Assembly (NCBI GenBank): GCA_028680875.1
Contig: JAQUJQ010000015.1
Coordinates: 1-16,402, forward strand
Source: Eubacteriales bacterium
GTDB taxonomy: Bacteria > Bacillota > Clostridia > Peptostreptococcales > Anaerovoracaceae
Length of the DNA stretch: 16,402 nucleotides
Direction: 5' to 3'
Under the pieces are notes generated by a model. That model had not been told where the DNA came from and searched no databases. It saw only the letters and a list, made by a program, of their open reading frames with translations. Below are positions 7,446 through 14,680 of this stretch, in pieces (the stretch's first letter is position 1; each line of letters begins with the position of its first letter). The translations under genes were made by a program, and so were the position numbers.

Positions 7446-7464
7446 GTTTTTGCATTGTTATACT
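7436..7464 (+). promoter_or_regulatory. Putative promoter of the RAYT gene
   Basis: TTGTCT (7436-7441), 17-base spacer, TATACT (7459-7464) preceded by an extended -10 TGT (7456-7458). The -35 box lies in the right arm of repeat U4. The predicted start near 7471 leaves only a short leader before the RBS (AAGGACGGTGG, 7473-7483), which lowers confidence. Confidence 0.45.
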
Positions 7465-7489
7465 TCATATTAAAGGACGGTGGTAAAAT

Positions 7490-8239
7490 ATGGCAAGATA
7501 TCCAAGAAAAAGAAGTGCGTCTGGTATTTATCATGTGATGTTAAAAGGTATTGACGGTCGGGATATATTTCTTGAGAATTATGACAAAATAAAATTTATG
7601 AGAGGCATTAAAAAAGCAAAAGATATAGGTGAATTTAAGCTCTTCGGGTATTGTTTAATGGATAATCACGTGCATCTTTTAATAGAAGAAGGTGAAGCAA
7701 TAGGAACAAGTATAAAACGTATGACTATTGGTTACGTGCATTGGCATAATAATAAATATGGGAGAACAGGTCACCTATTTCAAAACAGATATGCAAGTGA
7801 ACCGGTTGAAACTGAAGGATATTTTATGTCTGTACTTAGATATATACACTTAAATCCGTTGAAAGCTGGAATCGTAAAGCATCCGGCGAACTACAATTGG
7901 AGCAGTTATTCTGATTATATCAGTTCGTATAATGGAGTGAAAACAGTAACAGACGTCCAATTAGTTAAATTATACCTTAAACAACAAGAAGATTTTGAAA
8001 GGTACATGAATATCCGAAACTATGACATTAGTCTTAAGTATAATTGCCCTTTAAAATATTCGGATAACAGTTTAAAAAAGCTTATTGATTATGAATATTA
8101 TACAAATTTTGCGGGCATTTCCCGAGAGAGTAGGAATAAAATAATAAAGGAGATTTATCAGGAGACAGGAGCAAGCATACGACAACTAGGGCGAGTGTTA
8201 GGATTAGGAAAGACAATAATTGAAAAAGCAGTAAAATAA
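7490..8239 (+). CDS. REP-associated tyrosine transposase (RAYT, Y1_Tnp family)
   Basis: Single-strand DNA nuclease/transposase of the Y1 (HUH) superfamily, COG1943, 249 residues. The N-terminus RYPRKRSASGIYHVMLKG matches the RAYT opening strand. The metal-binding HUH motif is His60-Val-His62 in MDNHVHLL. The catalytic tyrosine is expected at Tyr118 in RYIHLNPLKAG (117-127). The C-terminal tail (about 226-248, SIRQLGRVLGLGKTIIEKA) looks like a helix-turn-helix, common in Firmicutes RAYTs. All catalytic motifs are intact, so it may be active. RAYTs process short palindromic repeats, and such repeats lie on both sides here; the stop codon TAA overlaps repeat D1. There is no tnpB or accessory IS gene, which separates it from IS200/IS605. 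In other species RAYTs are mostly single-copy domesticated genes; copy number here is unknown. Confidence 0.93.
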   Translation: MARYPRKRSASGIYHVMLKGIDGRDIFLENYDKIKFMRGIKKAKDIGEFKLFGYCLMDNHVHLLIEEGEAIGTSIKRMTIGYVHWHNNKYGRTGHLFQNRYASEPVETEGYFMSVLRYIHLNPLKAGIVKHPANYNWSSYSDYISSYNGVKTVTDVQLVKLYLKQQEDFERYMNIRNYDISLKYNCPLKYSDNSLKKLIDYEYYTNFAGISRESRNKIIKEIYQETGASIRQLGRVLGLGKTIIEKAVK

Positions 8240-8308
8240 GACAGGCAAAGCGTCCCTCTGTCTTGCAAAGAAGACAGGCAAAGCGTCCCCCTGTCTTGCC
8301 CCTGTCTT
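8238..8308. repeat. Downstream REP-like repeat cluster (inverted)
   Basis: D1 (8238-8264) and D2 (8271-8297) are 27-base palindromic units with arms AAGACAGG and CTGTCTT or CCTGTCTT around CAAAGCGTCCC. The reverse complement of D2 differs from upstream unit U1 at one of 27 positions, and that of D1 at two. A fragment D3 (8299-8308, CCCCTGTCTT) equals a right arm only. D1 begins inside the RAYT stop codon. D3 ends two bases before the RBS of the next gene. None of these hairpins is followed by a T-run on the plus strand, so they should not block read-through into the ATPase gene. Confidence 0.9.
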
Positions 8309-8323
8309 GGAAGGAGGCGGAAA

Positions 8324-9424
8324 ATGGCAGGAAATATAAGACATTACTTCCCGGGGAACAATACTCCGGAAGGCTTTTTTTCTTATTATCATAATATTTT
8401 AAAATCACATGAGGCAAATAAAATATGGTGTATAAAGGGAGGACCCGGGGTAGGCAAATCTACCTTTATGAGAAAAATCGGAGAAACCATGTTGGAGGAA
8501 GGAGATGATGTTGATTTTCTTCATTGTTCCTCAGATAGCGATTCTATAGATGGAATTGTTTTGAAAAAGAAAAAGATTGCTATTGTAGATGGTACGAGAC
8601 CACATATAGTAGATCCGGTAAACCCAGGTGCAGTGGATGCAATCATCAACCTTGGGGATTATTGGGATGAAAAGGAAATACGGAAAAACCGCAAGAAAAT
8701 CATTGAGACAAACGAAAGGATTAGCACTATTTTTGCTCGAACTTATAATTATTTGGCGGCAGCTGAAAAGATGTATGATAATGTTTATGCAATACAGGGA
8801 CAGAGGATTAAGGACGGAGAATTATATAAAATTGCCACCGATATTATTAATAATGAGCTGATTTTTGAAGAATTGAGTCCAGATGGAGGCACAGTGAAAC
8901 AATTCTTTGCCAGTGCGATTACACCATCCGGACTTGTGAATTATATTGAAGGGCTGATCAAAGATTATCATAAGGTTTATTTGATACAGGCGCCTGTGGG
9001 ATCAGGCTGTGAGAAAATATTGAATCTGGTATTGGAAAGTGCACTTTACCGGGGTTTTTACTGTGAAGCTTATTATTGCCCCATGAAACCTGCGACTAAA
9101 TTGGAACATCTACTTATACCTTCTCTTTCCGTAGCCATTGTTACGTCCAATCATTATCATTCGATTCAGGTCTCTAATGAGGTGGGAAATGTAATAGAAA
9201 TAAACTTAGATATAATAGCCACTAAGGAAGTGCTTTCATTTCAAAAGGAAATTGAAAGAGATAGTTTAAATAAGATGGAAGAATTGTTGGAAAAAGCCAC
9301 ACAATGTTTATTAGCTGCTAAAAAAGAACATGATCTGTTAGAAGCTTTTTATATTCCGAATATGAATTTTAATGAAATAGAAGCTTTACGGCGTGAAATT
9401 GTTCACCAAATTCTGGGAGGATAA
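8324..9424 (+). CDS. Two-lobed P-loop ATPase, PRK06851-like, function unknown
   Basis: A 366-residue soluble protein whose two halves look like ancient duplicates. The first half has a full Walker A KGGPGVGKST (38-47), then HCSSDSDSIDG (68-77) and IAIVDGTRPHIVDP (85-98). The second half has the matching positions APVGSGCEK (223-231), YCPMKPATKLEHL (251-263) and VAIVTSNHYH (270-279). The second loop lacks the Lys-Ser/Thr of a working P-loop, so only the first site should bind nucleotide strongly. I recognise it as like the PRK06851 hypothetical ATPases of Firmicutes; no function is established. The start ATG at 8324 follows an excellent AAGGAGG (8311-8317). No promoter is visible in the repeat-filled 84 bases upstream, so it probably depends on read-through from the RAYT promoter or one inside that gene. 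Confidence 0.8.
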   Translation: MAGNIRHYFPGNNTPEGFFSYYHNILKSHEANKIWCIKGGPGVGKSTFMRKIGETMLEEGDDVDFLHCSSDSDSIDGIVLKKKKIAIVDGTRPHIVDPVNPGAVDAIINLGDYWDEKEIRKNRKKIIETNERISTIFARTYNYLAAAEKMYDNVYAIQGQRIKDGELYKIATDIINNELIFEELSPDGGTVKQFFASAITPSGLVNYIEGLIKDYHKVYLIQAPVGSGCEKILNLVLESALYRGFYCEAYYCPMKPATKLEHLLIPSLSVAIVTSNHYHSIQVSNEVGNVIEINLDIIATKEVLSFQKEIERDSLNKMEELLEKATQCLLAAKKEHDLLEAFYIPNMNFNEIEALRREIVHQILGG

Positions 9425-9429
9425 TTGGT

Positions 9430-9458
9430 TTGCCTTTTTCGGATCTCAAGTGTATAAT
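9430..9458 (+). promoter_or_regulatory. Sigma-A promoter of the racemase-ligase operon
   Basis: TTGCCT (9430-9435), 17-base spacer, consensus TATAAT (9453-9458), 52 bases before the first gene. It is one of the best promoter matches in the window. The -35 box starts five bases after the ATPase stop, so the four-gene operon has its own transcription start. Confidence 0.75.
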
Positions 9459-9510
9459 TAGGAAATAATGGGCAAGCTTTGATAGGATAATTTAAGGAGC
9501 TAATTATTAT

Positions 9511-10605
9511 ATGTTGGAGAAAAAATACCCTGTAGTCGAAGTCGACTTAAAAAAACTCCGCCAAAATATAGATGAAATTGTAAGGCGGTGCAAAGAGAAA
9601 GGCATTGATGTTGCAGGTGTAGTTAAGGGATTTAACGGGATTTCTCAAACATTAAAGCTTTATGGAGAATTGGAATGTAGCTATATTGCCAGTTCACGAC
9701 TGGAGCATTTGGAAAATGCACGGGAATTGGGATTAAAGGGCCCCTTTCTAGCTATACGGATTCCCATGCAAAGCGAAATACCTGATTTAGTTCGTTTGGC
9801 AGATATAAGCCTAAATAGTGAACTCTCTGTGATAAAAACCATCGATAAAGAAAGTGGCCGTCAGAAAAAAAGACACGGAATTATTTTGATGGCAGATTTA
9901 GGAGACCTGCGAGAGGGTTTCTGGGATAAAGCAGAGATGCTTAATGTGGCGGTCTATATTGAAAAAGAATTAAAAAATGTATATTTAGCAGGAATTGGAA
10001 CTAATTTAGGATGCTACGGCTCTATTAATGCTACACCCGATAAAATGAAGGAACTTATTGCTATCGCAGAAACCATTGAGGAAGCAATCGGGCGAAGGTT
10101 GGATATTATATCGGGGGGAGGGACAACTTCATTCCCCCTTGTAGTAAATAATACAATGCCCGAACGAATCAACCACCTTCGCATAGGAGAGGGTATTGCT
10201 CTTGGAAGAGATCTTGAAGACCTTTGGAACCTGGATATGAGTTTCTTAAATAAGGATGTATTTACTTTAAAAGCTGAAATTATTGAAATTAAGGACAAGC
10301 CCAGTTACCCGGTTGGTGAAATATTTGTGGATTGCTTTGGGAACAGAGGTCATTATGAAGACAGAGGAATAAGGAAGCGAGCTGTATTAGCTGTTGGAAA
10401 AGTAGATTTTGCTTTAGACAGTCAATTGGAGCCTCGGCTTCCCGGAATCCAAGTATTGGGCAGTAGCAGCGATCATTTGATTTTGGATATTCAGGATTAT
10501 GAAGATGGCTTAGCTGTAGGAGATATTCTGGAATTTGACTTGCGCTATTCCACGATGGTTTTTCTGACTAACTCAAAATATATAAGAATTGAATGTAGAG
10601 AATAA
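9511..10605 (+). CDS. Alanine/ornithine racemase-family PLP enzyme (COG3457)
   Basis: Fold-type III PLP enzyme, 364 residues, of the group that includes clostridial ornithine racemase and other predicted amino-acid racemases. The Schiff-base lysine is expected at Lys39 in VAGVVKGFNG, after the opening strand VVEVDLKKLRQNI (8-20). Other family features are MADLGDLREGFW (127-138), GTNLGCYG (163-170), the phosphate-binding SGGGTTSFPL (201-210), RIGEGIALGRD (224-234) and LGSSSDHLILD (315-325). It would interconvert L- and D-forms of an amino acid; Orn, Lys or Ala are possible and cannot be separated by eye. AAGGAG at 9494-9499 is 11 bases from the ATG, slightly long. First gene of a four-gene operon; its stop overlaps the next start by one base (TAATG), indicating translational coupling. 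Family is sure, substrate unsure. Confidence 0.87.
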   Translation: MLEKKYPVVEVDLKKLRQNIDEIVRRCKEKGIDVAGVVKGFNGISQTLKLYGELECSYIASSRLEHLENARELGLKGPFLAIRIPMQSEIPDLVRLADISLNSELSVIKTIDKESGRQKKRHGIILMADLGDLREGFWDKAEMLNVAVYIEKELKNVYLAGIGTNLGCYGSINATPDKMKELIAIAETIEEAIGRRLDIISGGGTTSFPLVVNNTMPERINHLRIGEGIALGRDLEDLWNLDMSFLNKDVFTLKAEIIEIKDKPSYPVGEIFVDCFGNRGHYEDRGIRKRAVLAVGKVDFALDSQLEPRLPGIQVLGSSSDHLILDIQDYEDGLAVGDILEFDLRYSTMVFLTNSKYIRIECRE

Positions 10606-11807
10606 TGGAAAAGATAAAATTTGTACCCCTACTTTTTGCAGGGGATATTAATGTGTATAGTATGGCACGGGCCTTTCATGAAATCTATGGAGTGCGTCCT
10701 TTCGTCTTTGGCAAATATCCGACGGGACCCTGTTATGAGAGTAAAATCATGCACTATACGGCCAATATCCGTATTGATCGTCAGGACACATTTTTGGCCA
10801 CAGTAATCAGGTTTGCAGAGGAGCACAGAGAAGAGTCCGTACTTCTTATAGGTTGCGGAGATCGTTATGTACAGTTGATCAGCCGTAATAAGGACAGGTT
10901 TCCGGCAAATGTGGTTGCTCCTTATATTGATGCTGATCTGATGAATCAATTGATCCATAAAGAGCAATTCTATGCTATGTGTGAGGAAATGGAAGTTGAC
11001 TACCCGGATACTTTCGTTCACCGGAAAGAAATGGGTAAGGATTTTGAACTGCCCTTTGAAGGACCTTTTATTATAAAACCATCTAATGGCATCGAATATT
11101 GGGAACACCCCTTTGCTACTCAGAAAAAGGTTTATAAAGAAGATAGCCGGGAGAATCTGGAACGGGTATTGGATCAAATCTATAAATCGGGGTATGGGGA
11201 TAGTATCATCATACAAAACTTCATCCCCGGAGATGATACGTTTATGCGGGTGTTGACCTGTTATTCGGACCAAATGGGCAAAGTAAAACTAATGAGTCTG
11301 GGTCATGTGCTTTTAGAAGAACATACCCCGCATGGTATTGGGAATCATGCTGTAATCATAAATGAAAGAAATGAAACAATTGAATCTCAGTTTAAAAATC
11401 TACTAGAGGGGATGGGTTATGTAGGTTTTTCAAACTTCGATATCAAATACGATCAGCGAGACGGAAAATATAAGGTTTTCGAAATTAATACACGACAGGG
11501 AAGAAGCAATTACTACGTGACCGGAGCAGGCTCCAACCTGGCTCAATATGTAGTTGAGGATTGGATTTACAAACATCCTATCGATTTTAAGTCAGTAGAT
11601 TGTGAATTTCTTTGGATGGTGATCCCAAAAAGAGTTGCTTATAAATACATTAAGCCACCCGAATACAAAGAGCAGATGAAGAGGTTGGTGAGAGAAGGGA
11701 ATATTATCAATCCATTATATTACCGCCCGGACAACGGATTGAAACGAAAGCTAAGATTGATAAAATCCCAGTTAAGTCATTATGTCAAATTTAAGAAATA
11801 CATGTAA
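10605..11807 (+). CDS. ATP-grasp carboxylate-amine ligase (COG3919-type)
   Basis: A 400-residue ATP-grasp enzyme expected to activate a carboxylate as acyl-phosphate and join it to an amine. The N-terminal domain has FVPLLFAGDINVYSMARAFHE (6-26), typical of the COG3919 group. The ATP-grasp core shows GPFIIKPSNG (153-162), the hinge IIQNFIPGDD (202-211), GFSNFDIKYD (274-283) and the metal-binding EINTRQGRSN (293-302). The basic C-terminal tail (about 377-400) has no clear family. Peptidoglycan D-aspartate ligases of lactic acid bacteria (Asl) are ATP-grasp enzymes encoded next to an aspartate racemase; the downstream racemase makes that function a good hypothesis here, but it is inference. The start overlaps the upstream stop by one base, with only a weak RBS (TAGAG), consistent with coupled translation. 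Confidence 0.83.
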   Translation: MEKIKFVPLLFAGDINVYSMARAFHEIYGVRPFVFGKYPTGPCYESKIMHYTANIRIDRQDTFLATVIRFAEEHREESVLLIGCGDRYVQLISRNKDRFPANVVAPYIDADLMNQLIHKEQFYAMCEEMEVDYPDTFVHRKEMGKDFELPFEGPFIIKPSNGIEYWEHPFATQKKVYKEDSRENLERVLDQIYKSGYGDSIIIQNFIPGDDTFMRVLTCYSDQMGKVKLMSLGHVLLEEHTPHGIGNHAVIINERNETIESQFKNLLEGMGYVGFSNFDIKYDQRDGKYKVFEINTRQGRSNYYVTGAGSNLAQYVVEDWIYKHPIDFKSVDCEFLWMVIPKRVAYKYIKPPEYKEQMKRLVREGNIINPLYYRPDNGLKRKLRLIKSQLSHYVKFKKYM

Positions 11808-11840
11808 TCCAAAGTGCAAAGGGTAAGGTAAATAAGCATA

Positions 11841-12557
11841 ATGTGGGATAAAAGTAATAAAGTACTAGGTGTTCTCGGAGGAATGGGGCCTTTGGCGACC
11901 CAACTCTTTTATAAAAAAATTATAGAAAAAACAAAAGCAAAACGAGATCAGGAACATCTGGATATGATTATTTTAAATCATGCTTCCATGCCTGATCGTA
12001 CCGAGGCTATTTTGGGAGGGTTTGGAGAAGACTTATATAAGGCTCTTCTGGAAGATGCAAGAAGGCTTGTCGATAATGGTGCAGCGGTTATTGCAATACC
12101 ATGTAATACCTCTCATCTATTTGTACATCGATTGCAGAAAGAGATTCCCGTACCAATAATCAATATGATACAGGAAACAATCCAGACTCTTGCGAAGAGA
12201 TCAGAGAGAATTAAGGACGTGGGTATTCTAGCAACTGATGGAACTCTGCAAAGCGGCTTATATCAAAACGCTTGTATTAGTGCGGGGATACGGCCTGTTG
12301 TTCCCTCTCCTGAAATACAGAAATTAGTTATGAAGATTATCTATGATGGGATAAAAAATGGGGGTGAAATTGATTACAATGATTTCATCGCTATAGAGGG
12401 CGAATTGTCGGATAATGGTTGCCAAGCAGCAATTATGGCATGCACTGAGCTTTCTTGTTTTAAGGAAATCTACAGGTTACCAGATTATTACATAGATGCA
12501 ATGGAAGTATTAGTGGAGAGATCCATAGTGGCATGCGGTAAAGAGGTGAAAAAATGA
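11841..12557 (+). CDS. Aspartate/glutamate racemase family protein (RacD-like)
   Basis: Cofactor-independent two-cysteine racemase of 238 residues. The N-terminal VLGVLGGMGPLATQLFY (8-24) is the aspartate-racemase signature. The two catalytic cysteines are in IPCNTSH (Cys88) and MACTELS (Cys201). It differs from the true glutamate racemase murI encoded at 14681-15499, which has DSGLGGL and LGCTHYPL instead. L-Asp to D-Asp is the likely reaction; glutamate or another acidic residue is possible. It follows the ATP-grasp gene by 33 bases with a weak RBS (AAGG, 12 bases from the ATG), and its stop overlaps the start of the Mur ligase gene by four bases (ATGA). Position between two amide ligases suggests it supplies a D-acidic amino acid to one of them. 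Confidence 0.9.
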   Translation: MWDKSNKVLGVLGGMGPLATQLFYKKIIEKTKAKRDQEHLDMIILNHASMPDRTEAILGGFGEDLYKALLEDARRLVDNGAAVIAIPCNTSHLFVHRLQKEIPVPIINMIQETIQTLAKRSERIKDVGILATDGTLQSGLYQNACISAGIRPVVPSPEIQKLVMKIIYDGIKNGGEIDYNDFIAIEGELSDNGCQAAIMACTELSCFKEIYRLPDYYIDAMEVLVERSIVACGKEVKK

Positions 12558-14059
12558 GTATTCAGTCAAAAAGGTTAAAAGCCTATTATGAAGTGCTGGA
12601 AAGCAATGAGCTTATTGAGACGGTCAAATTACAAAAATCTGATATGGATAAGGAAGTAAGATATCTTTCCTATGACTCCAAGGACATGGAAAAAGATGGT
12701 ATATTTATTTGCAAGGGAGCCCACTTTTCACAGGAGTATTTAGATGAAGCCGTAGAAAGAGGCGCAATCTGTTTTGTAAGCGAGATTGACTACAAAACAA
12801 AGGATCCCAATTTCCCTCGAATAATTGTTACTGACATTCGATTGGCAATGGCATTGTTAGGTAATTTGTTTTATGGAGAGGCCTGGAAGGAATTAAAGCT
12901 GATAGGCATTACCGGAACAAAAGGAAAATCCACCACAGCCTATTATATAAAGCATATTTTGGATTATCATCAAAAGACCTTAGGAAAGCCTTCTAGTGGC
13001 ATCCTTTCCAGTATTGAAATATATGATGGTGTCATATTTGAAGAATCCCATCTGACCACTCCGGAGACTATTATGCTTCACCGGCATTTTCGAAATGCAG
13101 TCAACAGTGGTATAGAATATCTGGTTATGGAGGTTTCAAGCCAGGGACTGAAATACCATCGAACCATGGGAGTTCATTTTGATGTGGGATGTTTTTTGAA
13201 TATCGGAGAAGACCATATAAGTCCCATTGAACACTGTGATTTTGATGATTATTTCGAGGCAAAGCTTAAACTAATGGAACATTGTGATATTGCCTGTGTA
13301 AACATGGATGCCAGTCATGGAGAAGAGGTTTGTGATGCGGCTGCAGGCTGTTCACAGCTCATAACCTTTGGAACCAAGGAAGGGGCGGATATCTACGGGT
13401 ATCGGATTGTCAAGAAAGAAAATTACACAGAATTCCAAGTAAGAACCCCTAAATTTAGCCATGAGTTTCGATTAACTATGCCCGGCTTTTTTAATGTGGA
13501 AAATGCATTGGCAGCAATAGCTATATGCTATGCTCTTCATATTCCTGCAGAATCTATCTATGAGGGTTTATTAAACGCCAAAGTGGCCGGTCGCATGGAG
13601 GTGTTTTTAGGAGACCAAAGTAAAACTATGGTTATCGTGGACTATGCCCACAATCGCATGAGCTTTGACCGATTATTCACATCAACTATAAAAGAATATC
13701 CGGACCGTAAAATTTTTGCTATATTCGGCTGCCCGGGGAAAAAAGCCTTAGCCAGAAGACAGGAGCTGGCAGAGATTGCAGGAAGATATGCAAAAAAAAT
13801 ATTTATTACTGAAGAAGATGCAGGGGAGGAGTCAGTCAGGGCTATCAGTGAAGAAATTGCCAAATATGTAAGAAGAGAAGGTTGCCCTTATGAGATTATT
13901 GAAGACCGAGAGCAAGCTATTCGTCGTGCCATTGAAGAGGCAGACGATAAAACTGTCATCTTGCTTACAGGTAAGGGCAGAGAAACCAGACAAAAAAGGG
14001 GAACCGAATATATCGATTGCCCTTCCGATGTGGACTATGTCCTTAAATATTTAATCTGA
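12554..14059 (+). CDS. MurE-type Mur ligase with altered specificity motif
   Basis: ATP-dependent amino-acid ligase of 501 residues with the full three-domain MurE plan. The N-terminal UDP-MurNAc-type domain has YLSYDSKDMEKDGIFICKG (about 36-54). The central ATPase domain has GTKGKST (121-127), LTTPETIMLHR, the LVMEVSSQGL segment and the expected carbamylated lysine Lys237 (FEAKLKLM). The C-terminal domain contains GRMEV, DYAHN and TGKGRET. At the site where MurE enzymes carry DNPR (meso-DAP) or DNPA-like (Lys), this protein has EDAG (421-424, within TEEDAGEES), and the usual G-x-R-D loop reads CPGKKAL. It should therefore add a different residue or act on a different substrate. The RBS AGAGGTGA is good; the start overlaps the racemase stop (ATGA). 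It is the last gene of the operon, and its 3' end overlaps the acidic-protein gene on the other strand by nine bases. A housekeeping MurE probably exists elsewhere. Confidence 0.88.
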   Translation: MSIQSKRLKAYYEVLESNELIETVKLQKSDMDKEVRYLSYDSKDMEKDGIFICKGAHFSQEYLDEAVERGAICFVSEIDYKTKDPNFPRIIVTDIRLAMALLGNLFYGEAWKELKLIGITGTKGKSTTAYYIKHILDYHQKTLGKPSSGILSSIEIYDGVIFEESHLTTPETIMLHRHFRNAVNSGIEYLVMEVSSQGLKYHRTMGVHFDVGCFLNIGEDHISPIEHCDFDDYFEAKLKLMEHCDIACVNMDASHGEEVCDAAAGCSQLITFGTKEGADIYGYRIVKKENYTEFQVRTPKFSHEFRLTMPGFFNVENALAAIAICYALHIPAESIYEGLLNAKVAGRMEVFLGDQSKTMVIVDYAHNRMSFDRLFTSTIKEYPDRKIFAIFGCPGKKALARRQELAEIAGRYAKKIFITEEDAGEESVRAISEEIAKYVRREGCPYEIIEDREQAIRRAIEEADDKTVILLTGKGRETRQKRGTEYIDCPSDVDYVLKYLI

Positions 14060-14668
14060 AAATTCACCGTCTATTACTGGAAAGTCTTTATCGATGAGGG
14101 AGTCATTATAGCAATCTTCCTCATCTTCCATTTCTTCACCGTCATCAGTTCCCATGGTAAATGGTAAAGATATAATGTATTCTTCCAGCGGATAATCGAG
14201 GCAGTCAGAAAAATCATATTCATATTTTTCTTCGCCCAACTTCTCCAAACGATAGAGAGCAAGTGCTTCGACGATTGGAAGCTCTTTGGTCATGAAATCA
14301 GATAGACTCTTACAATAGACTACAGAATCAAGCACATACCAAGTTCGGAATCGATATAGTTCCTCTACTAACAGTTGCCTTTGATCATAAGATATCCCGG
14401 ATCCACAAAGACCCATGAGGCATTGCCTGATTGTCGTTAAAAGTGTATAAAAATCTATGGCTTCTTCAGGTATGCCTTGGAAGATATCATCAATGTAGCT
14501 TTCTATAAGTTCATTTAACGTATGATAACTTACCTCCCTTAAAACCCCATAGAAGTCATCAAATGTAATATATTCGTCGCATTCCATTAGTTCGGCAAAG
14601 TGCTCAAAATATTCAAATTCATCAGGAGAATCAATCTCCAACAGGTCTAAAATCTTTTCAATATCCAT
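14051..14668 (-). CDS. Acidic protein of unknown function, murI operon
   Basis: A 205-residue protein I do not recognise. It is very acidic, with Asp/Glu clusters at the N-terminus (about 1-40) and C-terminus (about 174-205, including DDGEEMEDEED at 175-185), and a mainly helical-looking middle. There is no signal peptide, membrane segment or known catalytic motif. Six Cys residues are scattered (30, 83, 88, 119, 156, 186) with no CxxC pattern. The ATG at 14668 follows AAAGGAGAC with 7-base spacing, so it is a real gene. It starts 12 bases after the murI stop and is almost surely cotranscribed with it. Its last three codons overlap the end of the convergent Mur ligase gene. A link to D-glutamate or wall synthesis is suggested only by position. 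Confidence 0.8.
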   Translation of the reverse strand: MDIEKILDLLEIDSPDEFEYFEHFAELMECDEYITFDDFYGVLREVSYHTLNELIESYIDDIFQGIPEEAIDFYTLLTTIRQCLMGLCGSGISYDQRQLLVEELYRFRTWYVLDSVVYCKSLSDFMTKELPIVEALALYRLEKLGEEKYEYDFSDCLDYPLEEYIISLPFTMGTDDGEEMEDEEDCYNDSLIDKDFPVIDGEFSD

Positions 14669-14680
14669 GGGCTGTCTCCT

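Larger units (their letters stand above)
7324..8308. mobile_element. RAYT gene with inverted REP flanks (REPtron-like island)
   Basis: The RAYT gene together with same-type repeats on both sides in opposite orientation forms a unit resembling the RAYT-REP arrangements called REPtrons. Left edge: the repeat that replaces the end of the DUF975 gene. Right edge: the truncated repeat before the ATPase RBS. No target-site duplication is apparent. Whether the whole block moved as one is not shown by this sequence; the repeats may have accumulated around a resident RAYT. Confidence 0.7.

Noticed and set aside
7490..8239. IS200/IS605 insertion sequence
   Set aside because: The protein has RAYT-type length, RYIHLNP context and a C-terminal HTH-like tail. 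There is no tnpB, and the flanks are multiple REP-like units instead of single end hairpins.
8082..8417. Minus-strand frames across the downstream repeats with repeated peptides such as QGDALPVFF
   Set aside because: The repeated peptides are only translations of the REP units; no RBS and no family resemblance.
10629..11273. A 214-codon open frame antisense to the ATP-grasp gene
   Set aside because: No RBS, no recognisable motif, and it lies wholly within a well-supported coding gene in a tight operon; it is a by-product of codon use.
10605..14059. Cyanophycin synthetase split into ATP-grasp and Mur ligase halves
   Set aside because: The Mur ligase has a complete N-terminal UDP-MurNAc-type domain and MurE motifs, and the ATP-grasp has its own COG3919-type N-domain; neither resembles CphA halves, and two racemases would be unexplained.
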